Origin: Armatimonadota bacterium
GTDB taxonomy: Bacteria; Armatimonadota; Fimbriimonadia; Fimbriimonadales; Fimbriimonadaceae
Direction of reading: 5' to 3'
Assembly (NCBI GenBank): GCA_018268315.1
Contig: JAFDWU010000002.1
Span: 267,638 to 331,637 of the forward strand
DNA: 64,000 nt
Shown: in pieces, positions 23,402-30,466 of the stretch
How positions within the stretch are numbered: the first letter of the stretch is position 1
Layout: each line of letters begins with the position of its first letter
Program-made: the position numbers and the translations under genes
Notes under the pieces: model-generated
What the model was told of the DNA's origin: nothing
What the model saw: the letters and a program-made list of their open reading frames with translations, nothing else
Databases searched by the model: none

Positions 23402-25780
23402 ATGGAACGAATGACGCCCCCCGCCTGGTCTTTATGGGTCGGTGATCTCGGCCGCTCATCAATCATCTTTGTCGCCGGGCTGTTCCTGGCGGTAACCCTC
23501 GCCCTAATCTTCTCGAAGAACAACGAAAAGCTACAGCGCTGGTGCTGGCGAGGTTTTGCCCTAGGATGCGTTGGCATCCTTTTCTCTTTTGTTTGCCTCG
23601 CTATTCTCTTTGCCAACAATCGCTTTGAATACGAATACATTTGGGGCCACGGCGACCTCAAGAACGCAATCCAATACCGAATCGCGGGAATCTGGTCTGG
23701 CCAGCAAGGCAGTTTCCTGCTGTGGGCCTCTGCATCCGCCGTTTTTGGGCTCTTGACCTCTTACCGGATGGCGCAGTATCGCCGCTGGTTTACCGTCGCT
23801 TACGGAACGTTCCTTGGCAGCCTTGCAGGAATGCTGGTAGCCGAATCTCCCTTTAAGCTCAACTTAGTGGATGGGCAGCCGATCGTTCCTCTCGACGGCG
23901 CCGGCCTCGCCCCTTCCCTTCAGAACTATTGGGTAACGATCCACCCGCCGACGATTTTCCTCGGATTCGGATCGCTTACCGTGCTATTTGCCGCGGCATT
24001 TGCGGCGCTAACCATCCGCGATTACACGGGTTGGGTCAAGATTATTCGCCCTTGGGCGATCCTCTCAACCGGTCTCGTTGGCCTTGGCCTATGTATGGGC
24101 GGCCTGTGGGCTTACGAAACGCTTGGCTGGGGCGGCTTCTGGATGTGGGATCCCGTTGAGAACGTCAGCTTCATTCCTTGGTGCTTCGTAGCTGCGTTCG
24201 TTCATGGCCTCATCGTTCAAGTTTCGCGCGGCAAGTGGCTGATGGGCAACTTGCTGATGGGCGCGCTGCCATTCATCACCTTCGTGTACGGCACGTTCCT
24301 GACTCGCTCTGGATTCCTCGCCGACAGCAGCGTCCACAGCTTCGCGGAGATGGACCACAGCGCTCTCAAGCTCCTGATTGGCCTCATGGCGGTTTCCACC
24401 CTCGGTTTCCTCGGACTCTGGTTCACCCGAATGTTCCAGTTCCGCGCTCAAACGCCGGATCGAGAAGAGTCGGGACTCAGCCGTGAGGGCTTCTACCGTT
24501 TTGGCATTCTGATGCTTTCAATGCTTGGCATGATGGCGCTAATCGGCATGAGCGTTCCGCTCATCATGGCGCTGGAAGGACGAAAGCCGAAGGTCGTTGA
24601 GGAAGGCCTCTACCATCTGGTTCTGCCTTATCTCTTCGTTCCCCTCATGCTTGGCATGACCATCGCCCCATTCGTCTCCTGGCGCGGTATGCGCTTCCGC
24701 GATGTGCTTGGCAAGCTTCACACGCCGTTCACTTTCGCAATCGCCTTTACGGGCGTAGCGCTGCTGCTCATCGTCCGCACTTCGTTTGGCAAACTCATTG
24801 ATCTTGCTCCGGTAATCAATCTGCCGGGCGGGAACAAGATGGACGGCAAGGTATGGATGCTGGTCCTTGCCTTCATCTGTATCTTCGCGATCTGCGCAAA
24901 CTTGGTCCGTCTTTACGAAAGCCGAAAGCAGATTAAGCTCGGCGCAGGCGCGTTCCTAGCCCACATCGGGGTTGCGATTCTCATGGCTGGCCTAATCCTC
25001 TCGCGCGGCTACGAGCGCCAGGGCGATGCCGTTGCAATGGGACAGCATCCCGCCCAAATTCTGGACTACCGTGTTCAGTATCAGGGCCTGACCTCGACAA
25101 TGGATGATCGCGAAAACCGAGCGAAGTTCACGATTACCGATACCACTGGCAAGCAGATATTCACCGCGATGCCGAGCGTTTACAAGGTTGTCCTTCCCGA
25201 TGGCCAAGAAAACGTGATGGTTTGGCCATATATCCACCGGACCGTGTTTAACGACATCTACGTATCTATCCGACCGCCGGAGCGAATGCAAACAGACCCG
25301 TTCTCGCTGGCGCCCGGCGAGACAAAAGACTTTGGCAAGTTCTCCCTCACCTATCTATCCATGGTACGCAAGGGCGAACCTGGGCAGCCGGGAACCATGT
25401 TTGGCGCCCAGCTTCGAGTAGATCAGCCCGGTGCTAAGAGCCGCACGATCACTCCGATGATGGAGCTTGGCGGTGGCGGCCCGGTTCCTCACCCGGCAAG
25501 ATTGGATGACGTTGAGGTTGTAATGGATGGCATGAATGCAGCCGACAGATCGGTAACCTTAAAGCTGCAAACGGATGATCTCGTGTTTCCAATTCAGATT
25601 TTCCATAAGCCGTTCACAAGCTTTGTATGGTTTGGAGCAGCGCTCATGGCGATTGCCGCCGGAATGTCTGCTCTCTATCGAAGGCCAGCCGTCGTAGACG
25701 AGCCGGTCGTCAGATTAGAGGAGACTTCGACGGAAATTGACGAGGCCGATCCAGAAATAGCAACTAAGGAGGTTATTTAA
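23402..25780 (+). CDS. ccmF: Cytochrome c-type biogenesis protein CcmF (heme lyase subunit)
   Basis: 792 aa, many membrane helices. The WWD domain is at about 243-260 (GWGGFWMWDPVENVSFIPW; the usual second Trp is Phe here). NYWVTIHPPTIFLGFGSL (176-193) and ILSTGLVGLGLCMGGLWAYE before it are standard CcmF parts, and FVYGTFLTRSGFLADSSVHSFA is the periplasmic His loop. The C-terminal 250 residues form a periplasmic domain. CcmF moves heme from holo-CcmE to apocytochromes. It follows the octaheme gene and has its own region between. The next gene, a monoheme cytochrome, starts after two bases. Confidence 0.95.
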   Translation: MERMTPPAWSLWVGDLGRSSIIFVAGLFLAVTLALIFSKNNEKLQRWCWRGFALGCVGILFSFVCLAILFANNRFEYEYIWGHGDLKNAIQYRIAGIWSGQQGSFLLWASASAVFGLLTSYRMAQYRRWFTVAYGTFLGSLAGMLVAESPFKLNLVDGQPIVPLDGAGLAPSLQNYWVTIHPPTIFLGFGSLTVLFAAAFAALTIRDYTGWVKIIRPWAILSTGLVGLGLCMGGLWAYETLGWGGFWMWDPVENVSFIPWCFVAAFVHGLIVQVSRGKWLMGNLLMGALPFITFVYGTFLTRSGFLADSSVHSFAEMDHSALKLLIGLMAVSTLGFLGLWFTRMFQFRAQTPDREESGLSREGFYRFGILMLSMLGMMALIGMSVPLIMALEGRKPKVVEEGLYHLVLPYLFVPLMLGMTIAPFVSWRGMRFRDVLGKLHTPFTFAIAFTGVALLLIVRTSFGKLIDLAPVINLPGGNKMDGKVWMLVLAFICIFAICANLVRLYESRKQIKLGAGAFLAHIGVAILMAGLILSRGYERQGDAVAMGQHPAQILDYRVQYQGLTSTMDDRENRAKFTITDTTGKQIFTAMPSVYKVVLPDGQENVMVWPYIHRTVFNDIYVSIRPPERMQTDPFSLAPGETKDFGKFSLTYLSMVRKGEPGQPGTMFGAQLRVDQPGAKSRTITPMMELGGGGPVPHPARLDDVEVVMDGMNAADRSVTLKLQTDDLVFPIQIFHKPFTSFVWFGAALMAIAAGMSALYRRPAVVDEPVVRLEETSTEIDEADPEIATKEVI

Positions 25781-25782
25781 CA

Positions 25783-26109
25783 ATGAAACGACTGTCAATG
25801 ATAGTGATCTTGTGTAGCATTGCCGTCATCGCTGACGCGCTACCAAAGTTCAGCGCGACGTTTAAGGAGCACTACAAGGTAGCTAAGGGCAGCAACCTTG
25901 ACAAGGCTGGATGCATGCTGTGCCACACAAGCCCGAAGGGCAAGGCGTTAAACGCTTATGGCACTGATCTTAAGGCTCAGCTAAAAGCTGCCGGCTCCAA
26001 GAAGCTCAGCAGCGACATGCTTGTGAAGGTAGAGCCGATGGACTCTACGAAGACCGGCATGACGAATGGCCAGAAGATCAAGAAGGATATTAACCCTGGC
26101 ATCAAATAA
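25783..26109 (+). CDS. Small exported monoheme c-type cytochrome
   Basis: 108 aa. Signal peptide (LSMIVILCSIAVIADA), then one CMLCH heme site at 44-48. The rest is Lys-rich with few hydrophobic residues, so a small soluble periplasmic cytochrome is likely. AAGGAGG directly precedes the ATG, 2 bases after ccmF, so it is co-transcribed with ccmF. The heme motif sits in the pattern ...F..HYKVAKGSNLDKAGCMLC, and the same pattern (and heme position) recurs in the N-terminus of the convergent membrane fusion protein at 26180-26968. No family name recognised. Confidence 0.82.
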   Translation: MKRLSMIVILCSIAVIADALPKFSATFKEHYKVAKGSNLDKAGCMLCHTSPKGKALNAYGTDLKAQLKAAGSKKLSSDMLVKVEPMDSTKTGMTNGQKIKKDINPGIK

Positions 26110-26131
26110 GACTGGAAACTCCTAACCAATC

Positions 26132-26163
26132 GAGCCTCTCCTCAATCCCTGGGGGAGAGGCTC
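26132..26163. terminator. Bidirectional terminator between convergent cytochrome genes
   Basis: 10-bp stem GAGCCTCTCC / GGAGAGGCTC with a 12-nt loop; the plus strand continues TCTTCGTTTTTG. It lies between the stop of the monoheme gene and the stop of the convergent membrane fusion gene. Confidence 0.75.
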
Positions 26164-26179
26164 TCTTCGTTTTTGTTTA

Positions 26180-26968
26180 CTAGTCGCCGTAAACGAAGCT
26201 GCCGCCAACGTGCCCGGCCCATGCAATTACGACGAAAGCGACCGCTGCAAGCACGTAATAGATCACCCGCTGGGCCGGTTTCATCTCGTCATGCTTGTGC
26301 ACTCGCACTGCCACCATGACCCACATAAGCACGGTGACAAAGATTGCCGCAAGCGAGTGCTTATAGATGATTCCCTTCCAAGGAACCTTAAGGAGCACAA
26401 GAGCCGCAAAGCCGGAGGCCAAGCCCCCTAAAGCGGTGAGAGCGGCGGCGGCAAGGTTGTACCAACCAGCATAGAGCAGCGTCTTCTGCTTGCGCACCAT
26501 GCCGACGAAATCCAAGGCAAGACCGGTAATCAAGAGCGCAATCGGAAAGTGGACAATCGCCGGGTGGAAGGCATTCTTGCCAAACACCTGACTCCACCAG
26601 CTCTTATGCGGCGGAGGTGTCTCTGGAGCGCTGTTAGCTGCAGTTGAAACGCCGGGAGGAAGGTCCTTCTTGATGTGATCGAGGTTGGAACTGCCATCGT
26701 TTGTTGCAGAGAGCGTTTCCACGGATGCGAGTACTCCCTCATCCATGTTCTCCTTCCCTAATTCGGCAAGCTTGCCCTTTAGCTGGCGGCCATAGGGGTT
26801 CAGCGAGTAGTCCTCCTCGGAGACATGGCAGATTGCGCATGACAGCGTTCCGAGCTTCGAGGAATCCTTGACGGAATACTTCTTTTGGAAGATGTCCAGG
26901 AATTCGGGCTTAGCCAAACAAGATGCTCCAAGCGCTAGGGCCAAAGCCGTCATCGAGAATCGCCTCAT
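26180..26968 (-). CDS. Monoheme cytochrome domain fused to DUF2231-like membrane domain
   Basis: 262 aa. Signal-like N-terminus, then a monoheme domain with CAICH at 44-48, at exactly the same position and in the same setting (PEF...F...YSVKDSSKLG) as the neighbouring small cytochrome. A Pro-rich linker (SAPETPPPHKSWW) follows, then four membrane helices starting with FHPAIVHFPIALLITGLALD, the HP-x3-HFPIAL signature of DUF2231 proteins. It ends GGSFVYGD. The combination looks like a membrane-anchored electron-transfer protein that could link a quinol or other membrane carrier to periplasmic cytochromes; this is inference. Confidence 0.75.
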   Translation of the reverse strand: MRRFSMTALALALGASCLAKPEFLDIFQKKYSVKDSSKLGTLSCAICHVSEEDYSLNPYGRQLKGKLAELGKENMDEGVLASVETLSATNDGSSNLDHIKKDLPPGVSTAANSAPETPPPHKSWWSQVFGKNAFHPAIVHFPIALLITGLALDFVGMVRKQKTLLYAGWYNLAAAALTALGGLASGFAALVLLKVPWKGIIYKHSLAAIFVTVLMWVMVAVRVHKHDEMKPAQRVIYYVLAAVAFVVIAWAGHVGGSFVYGD

Positions 26969-27103
26969 GGTAGTTGTCCTCCCGCTCCGCTTGCAGCGGA
27001 TGAGTTACCGACTTTACCCCCCAGTCGGCCAAAACCGACAAGTATTTCATGTCACACGGAACGCGCAAAGTAAAGGCTGAATCCGTGTATGCTAAAAGTT
27101 GAA

Positions 27104-27262
27104 ATGAATCCAACGATGCTCGTCCTGGCAGTTCCGCCTCTCATCGTGTGGGCCGTGCTGTACCTCAGCCTAAACCGAGTTCAGACAAAGCTGAACGAGC
27201 TAGAGGCGAATATCAACCACACAGCAGGTTCTATGGCCTCCAAGCCGGAATCTACGAAGTAA
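27104..27262 (+). CDS. ccmD: CcmD-like small membrane protein
   Basis: 52 aa: one membrane helix (MLVLAVPPLIVWAVLYLSLN) followed by a charged amphipathic helix (RVQTKLNELEANI) and a polar tail, the standard CcmD layout. CcmD stabilises CcmE and helps release holo-CcmE from CcmC. It lies 12 bases before ccmE. The start is uncertain: an in-frame ATG at 27089 would add five residues, but a TATGCT -10-like hexamer at 27088-27093 would put the transcription start close to the ATG at 27104. Too short for standard ORF filters. Confidence 0.75.
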   Translation: MNPTMLVLAVPPLIVWAVLYLSLNRVQTKLNELEANINHTAGSMASKPESTK

Positions 27263-27274
27263 AATACAGTTGTT

Positions 27275-27646
27275 ATGACGAAAGGTGCTCTAATCTCCAC
27301 GATTCTTGGCATCGGCGCAGCCGCTGGCCTATGCACCGTGTTTGTAAAGGTTTCTTCCCCCTACGTGACGGTAGCGGATGCCCAGAAGGGTGGCAGCGAT
27401 GTTCACGTGATGGGCAAGGTTGTTGACCACACGCTCCAGCAGGGTGCGCGTGAAGCGAAATTCACCATCACCGATGAAAGCGGCCAGATGCCGGTGATTT
27501 ACACGGGCCCGCCCCTCACCTCGCTTGCATCAGCTCCTAAGGTGGTCGTCATCGGCTCTTATGAGCAAGGCGTCTTCCACTCTGACAAGATGCTTGTGAA
27601 GTGTCCGTCCAAATACGAAGCGCAAAAGGGCGGCGGCGGAGCCTAG
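27275..27646 (+). CDS. ccmE: Cytochrome c biogenesis heme chaperone CcmE, CxxxY type
   Basis: 123 aa. N-terminal membrane anchor (LISTILGIGAAAGLCTVF), then a beta-barrel OB-like domain (VHVMGKVVDHTL ... AKFTITDESGQMPVIYTG PPL). The heme-binding site near the C-terminus reads VKCPSKYEAQ: Cys110 and Tyr114 form CXXXY, in place of the HXXXY motif of Escherichia coli CcmE (His130). CXXXY CcmE is known from Desulfovibrio and archaeal Ccm systems that lack CcmG and CcmH. The barrel is shorter than the usual 150-160 aa. It stands 12 bases after ccmD. Together with ccmABC at 43981-45927 it completes most of a Ccm system. Confidence 0.9.
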   Translation: MTKGALISTILGIGAAAGLCTVFVKVSSPYVTVADAQKGGSDVHVMGKVVDHTLQQGAREAKFTITDESGQMPVIYTGPPLTSLASAPKVVVIGSYEQGVFHSDKMLVKCPSKYEAQKGGGGA

Positions 27647-27741
27647 TCGGCAAGTTTTCACCCATTCTTCAGGTTCGCGAAGAAAAAACTAGAAAAACTT
27701 TCTGATTTGCTCTAAAGAAGGAGCTTTGGCCTGCCGATTGA

Positions 27742-27747
27742 TACAAT
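27742..27747 (+). promoter_or_regulatory. -10 hexamer TACAAT before the riboswitch
   Basis: GATACAAT at 27740-27747, with no good -35 element at 16-18 nt. The same TGATACAATAG string occurs before the metalloprotease gene (34220-34230). Confidence 0.4.
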
Positions 27748-27759
27748 AGGACTCAAAAG

Positions 27760-27860
27760 GTCCATACAGGGCAGAAAAAGGCACGGTGAGGGCGACCTTA
27801 CACACGCAAAGCCTAAGGGTCTCGTGAGAATCGAGAAAGCCGGGTTACCTGTCTGAAATA
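27760..27860 (+). ncRNA. c-di-GMP-I (GEMM) riboswitch
   Basis: The region holds the hallmark blocks in the right order: ACAGGGCA (27766), a P2-type stem GTGAGG/CCTTAC (near 27785-27801) capped by a GCGA GNRA tetraloop, ACGCAAAGCC (27804-27813), a P3-type stem TCTCG/CGAGA, and AAAGCCGGGTTACC (27836-27849). The outer stem ACAGG (27766-27770) pairs with CCTGT (27848-27852). The flgM-like ATG follows 27 nt after the last stem base, so ligand binding would control that gene. Binding was not shown; the call rests on matching conserved blocks from memory of the family. Confidence 0.85.
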
Positions 27861-27878
27861 GCTGGAGAACGGAATCAC

Positions 27879-28145
27879 ATGCGCATTTCAGACGAACAAC
27901 TTAAGAAGGTTCTTGATCAAACAGGAATCAGCAATCAGCTTCAAGAAATTGAAGTGGACCTCGCTCAACGTGAGCAAGATCGACCCCTTATCCGCCAGGT
28001 CACCAAAGATGTGATCAACATGCCAGATCGCGAAGAACTGGTTGCCGAGCTTAAACGGCGTGTAGAAGCTGGCGAATACAATCCTACTGGCGAAGAGATT
28101 GCCGACATCATGATCCGCCGAAACATCGCCGATCGGATGCAATAG
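27879..28145 (+). CDS. flgM: FlgM-like anti-sigma-28 factor
   Basis: 88 aa. The C-terminal half, DREELVAELKRRVEAGEYNPTGEEIADIMIRRNIADRM, split here into EELVAELKRRVEAGEYN and GEEIADIMIRRNIADRMQ, matches the FlgM pattern (helix, G-x-Y-x-V/P, E-x-I-A-x-x-I). FlgM holds sigma-28 until the hook-basal body is finished and is then exported through the flagellum. The N-terminal half is charged and lacks a known pattern. It follows a c-di-GMP-I riboswitch, so its level should follow c-di-GMP. No flagellar gene is next to it. A strong terminator follows. Confidence 0.78.
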   Translation: MRISDEQLKKVLDQTGISNQLQEIEVDLAQREQDRPLIRQVTKDVINMPDREELVAELKRRVEAGEYNPTGEEIADIMIRRNIADRMQ

Positions 28146-28179
28146 AACTGCATTAAATTCGGCCAGGAGCACCTCAAAG

Positions 28180-28209
28180 AATTGCGAGCGTTAAAAACCG
28201 CTCGCAATT
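28180..28209 (+). terminator. Rho-independent terminator after flgM
   Basis: 11-bp stem AATTGCGAGCG / CGCTCGCAATT with an 8-nt loop, followed by a T-rich tract (TTTTTATTTTTTTG). Confidence 0.92.
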
Positions 28210-28275
28210 TTTTATTTTTTTGATTTTTGGGAACAAAAAATCGAACTAGCCCGGTAACAACTTTCAGAGGGTGCT

Positions 28276-28297
28276 GAATTGCAAGAAAATGCAATTC
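28276..28297 (+). promoter_or_regulatory. Perfect 8-bp inverted repeat before the MarR gene
   Basis: GAATTGCA, 6 nt, TGCAATTC, 14 nt before the ATG at 28311. Its position and symmetry fit an autoregulatory operator of the MarR protein, but it could also be a leader hairpin. Confidence 0.5.
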
Positions 28298-28310
28298 CGA
28301 AGAACGCCCC

Positions 28311-28811
28311 ATGGCTAGCGAGATCAACAATGAAAACAAACCTAAACCGTACTCAAGTGGGGCAAGCATGAATCCAGAGAGTCGAGAAGAGGTGGTGAAG
28401 GAGATCCAAGGAATCCTTCCGATGTTCTCAAAGCTCGTCCTAAACGATCCGGATGATCCGGCCGAGATACTGTCTCCCGGGCAATTGCGCCTAGTCCGCT
28501 TCGTGATGGCTCAGAATTGCACCATTACGGAAATTGCGAGAGCGCTTAAGATGACGGTGAGCGCCGCGACGCAGGCCGTAAACCGACTTGAAGACCTTGG
28601 CATACTTGAGAAGGTCGTGGGGATTGGAGACCGCCGACGGCGGCATGTAAGACTGTCCAAATGCGGACGAGAGATGATGCGAGCCACTAGCCCCTCAAAG
28701 CAGGCTGCACTCGCCCTTGCAGGACTGCGTGAAGACGAAATCCGCCAGTTATCGAACCTGATCCGCAAGACGGTAGATGGGAATGAGAGTAGCGGCCGCC
28801 GACCGGCCTAA
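28311..28811 (+). CDS. MarR-family transcriptional regulator
   Basis: 166 aa. Residues about 60-120 form the winged helix: AQNCTITEIARALKMTVSAATQAVNRLEDLGILEKVV (helix-turn-helix), then GIGDRRRRHVRLSKCGREMM (wing with the D-R-R-R-x-x-x-x-L pattern). N- and C-terminal helices for dimerisation flank it. Start uncertain: the ATG at 28311 has no ribosome-binding site, and Met20 (28368) is possible. An inverted repeat just upstream (28276-28297) may be its own operator. Ligand and targets unknown. Confidence 0.85.
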   Translation: MASEINNENKPKPYSSGASMNPESREEVVKEIQGILPMFSKLVLNDPDDPAEILSPGQLRLVRFVMAQNCTITEIARALKMTVSAATQAVNRLEDLGILEKVVGIGDRRRRHVRLSKCGREMMRATSPSKQAALALAGLREDEIRQLSNLIRKTVDGNESSGRRPA

Positions 28812-28814
28812 GCC

Positions 28815-29150
28815 CTAGGCGAAACCGAGCTCACTCACAAGTTCGGAAGCAGAAACCGTGTACTTGGGCATTTGCGCAAGAAACGTCTCTTCAACGACTC
28901 CGACGTAGTAGAAGCCGTTCTCATCCTTCGGGGACTCGTGCCAATCGTACAGATAACCCGCAATAAGGCTTTCGTCGGTTAGGGCTGTTTCGAGCTTGTG
29001 CTTTGGCACCCAAATCTCTTGGATGATCGGATAGAAATCAGAGGGCATCGGGGGCTGCATGAACCGATAGTCATCGGTTACGTCCACTACTTTCAATTTG
29101 GCGAAGTTATAGTCCCACAGATTCCCGCAGATTTCTCCCACTAGGCGCAC
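28815..29150 (-). CDS. Hypothetical protein
   Basis: 111 aa, acidic, no signal peptide or membrane helix. Segments such as VGEICGNLWDYNFAKLKVVD, VDVTDDYRFMQPPMPSDFY and YVGVVEETFLAQMPKYTVS read like a compact globular domain, and coding-like composition is good. No family is recognised. It is convergent with the MarR gene, with a gap of 3 bases. Confidence 0.65.
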   Translation of the reverse strand: MRLVGEICGNLWDYNFAKLKVVDVTDDYRFMQPPMPSDFYPIIQEIWVPKHKLETALTDESLIAGYLYDWHESPKDENGFYYVGVVEETFLAQMPKYTVSASELVSELGFA

Positions 29151-29190
29151 ACTCCTTGGCTCTAGTGACGGGCGTGGATTCCGATTAGCC

Positions 29191-30033
29191 TCAGGGCCTA
29201 CGCAGGGATTTGAGCAGATTCAGGTTTCGCACATGGCCCTCGGGCGCGTCGGGAGTCTCCAAGACAATGGGAATCTGCTCGAATCGAGGGTCGTTTACGA
29301 GCCTCTCAAACGCCTGGATGCCAATTTCGCCCTTCCCAATGTGCTCGTGACGATCCACCCGACTGCGAAACGGCTTCTTGCTGTCGTTGCAGTGGATGGC
29401 CTTCAAATATTTGATGCCGATAATTCGATCGAACGCCGCCCAGGTTGCATCGTACGCATCATCGGTTCGAAGATCGTATCCAGCGACGAAGATGTGGCAA
29501 GTGTCAAGGCAAACCCCAAAACGCGCATCACCTTTTAGCGCCTCAATCAGGAATGCAAGGTGCTCAAAACGGTAGTTCAGTGAGCTGCCTTGTCCTGCCG
29601 TCGTCTCGCCAAGAAGAGTTACTGATCCGTCTGTGTCGGCTAGGATTTCCTTGATGCCTTCCGCCATGACCTTCAGGGCGGCTTCCTCGGTCTCGTATCC
29701 CTTCCATGCCCCAAGGTGAGACACCACGAGAGGGATACCGTACTGCGCGCATCTTCCCATCTCGGCTTTTAGGCCGTTGATCGCTCTTTGCCTAAGCTCT
29801 GGTTCCCGCTCGCAGATATTGATCAGATAGCTGTCGTGGCTTATCACGGGCTGGAGACCCGATGCATCGGCTAGCTTTCGAAATTCGGTGGCAGCCTCGG
29901 GGTCGACCGGCTTTGCCGCCCACTGGCGCGGACTGCTTGTGAAAACTTGAAGGGCCGTGCACCCGATATCAAGACCGCTTTGCAGAGTTTTGGCAAGGCT
30001 TCCCGCAGACGGCATATGCGCGCCGAGCTTCAT
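29191..30033 (-). CDS. nfo: Endonuclease IV (AP endonuclease)
   Basis: 280 aa from Met at 30033, preferred over an upstream in-frame Met because KLGAHMPSAGSL is the conserved N-terminus of the family. It cuts DNA 5' of abasic sites in base excision repair and is a trinuclear-zinc TIM barrel. The metal-ligand motifs are seen: SHDSYLINI, VVSHLGAWKG, LLGETTAGQGSSLN, CLDTCHIFVAGYD and KAIHCNDSKKPFRSRVDRHEHIGKG with the final LETP. Full length (about 280 aa) and intact. The ribosome-binding site is weak. Confidence 0.95.
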   Translation of the reverse strand: MKLGAHMPSAGSLAKTLQSGLDIGCTALQVFTSSPRQWAAKPVDPEAATEFRKLADASGLQPVISHDSYLINICEREPELRQRAINGLKAEMGRCAQYGIPLVVSHLGAWKGYETEEAALKVMAEGIKEILADTDGSVTLLGETTAGQGSSLNYRFEHLAFLIEALKGDARFGVCLDTCHIFVAGYDLRTDDAYDATWAAFDRIIGIKYLKAIHCNDSKKPFRSRVDRHEHIGKGEIGIQAFERLVNDPRFEQIPIVLETPDAPEGHVRNLNLLKSLRRP

Positions 30034-30280
30034 GGCAGACACACCAGGGAGATTACCGCTCAGGCGAAAATGCGGCTGCCGCGAGGAGGGCATTCATTCT
30101 GGAAATTGCCTGAATTTGAAAAGACAAGGCGAATGCGCGATTACTTCACGGAACCATCCGAAGACCGACGGCGGCAATTTATTCGTTACCGAAATAACAT
30201 TTGCGCCCGAATTTCTTGAAAATAGACCGCAATGTTGCCTGGTTTCCGATAATTATGCCTGCATTGGTAATGCAGCCGAA

Positions 30281-30394
30281 TACAATAACTCCCAAGAAGA
30301 TACTGTTCTTCATCGACTTAAGTGTCTGTCTCGTAAGAAAAGCTATTTCTTCACATCCAATCCGGGCCGCGCATTAGTGCGGCTCTCTTTTTTT
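30281..30394 (+). ncRNA. Candidate small RNA with intrinsic terminator
   Basis: Between endonuclease IV and the prepilin gene, a TACAAT (30281-30286) could serve as -10, followed by a series of short hairpins (GAAGA/TCTTC; CTTA/TAAG; AAGAAA/TTTCTT) and a terminator on the plus strand: GCCGCGC, ATTA, GTGCGGC, with seven T at 30388-30394. No open reading frame on the plus strand is convincing here, so the transcript would be about 100 nt and noncoding. The remaining gap (30034-30280) shows nothing recognisable. Confidence 0.35.
30366..30394 (+). terminator. Plus-strand intrinsic terminator
   Basis: GCCGCGC / GTGCGGC stem, ATTA loop, then TCTCTTTTTTT. No upstream annotated plus-strand gene explains it. 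Confidence 0.65.
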
Positions 30395-30410
30395 GCCTTC
30401 GGTAGCAAAG

Positions 30411-30439
30411 AAAAAGACCGCCCATTTCACTGAGCGGCC
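30411..30439 (-). terminator. Terminator of the prepilin-like gene
   Basis: On the minus strand GGCCGCTC, 8 nt, GGGCGGTC (two G-U pairs), then TTTTTC, 28 bases after the stop at 30467. Confidence 0.75.
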
Positions 30440-30466
30440 AATGTAATTCAGAGGTGAAAATTTGGC

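Noticed and set aside
19060-27646. Possibility of a horizontally acquired island at the cytochrome region
   Set aside because: No integrase, tRNA, repeats or composition break is visible by eye; codon use appears like neighbours, so there is no direct sign of transfer.
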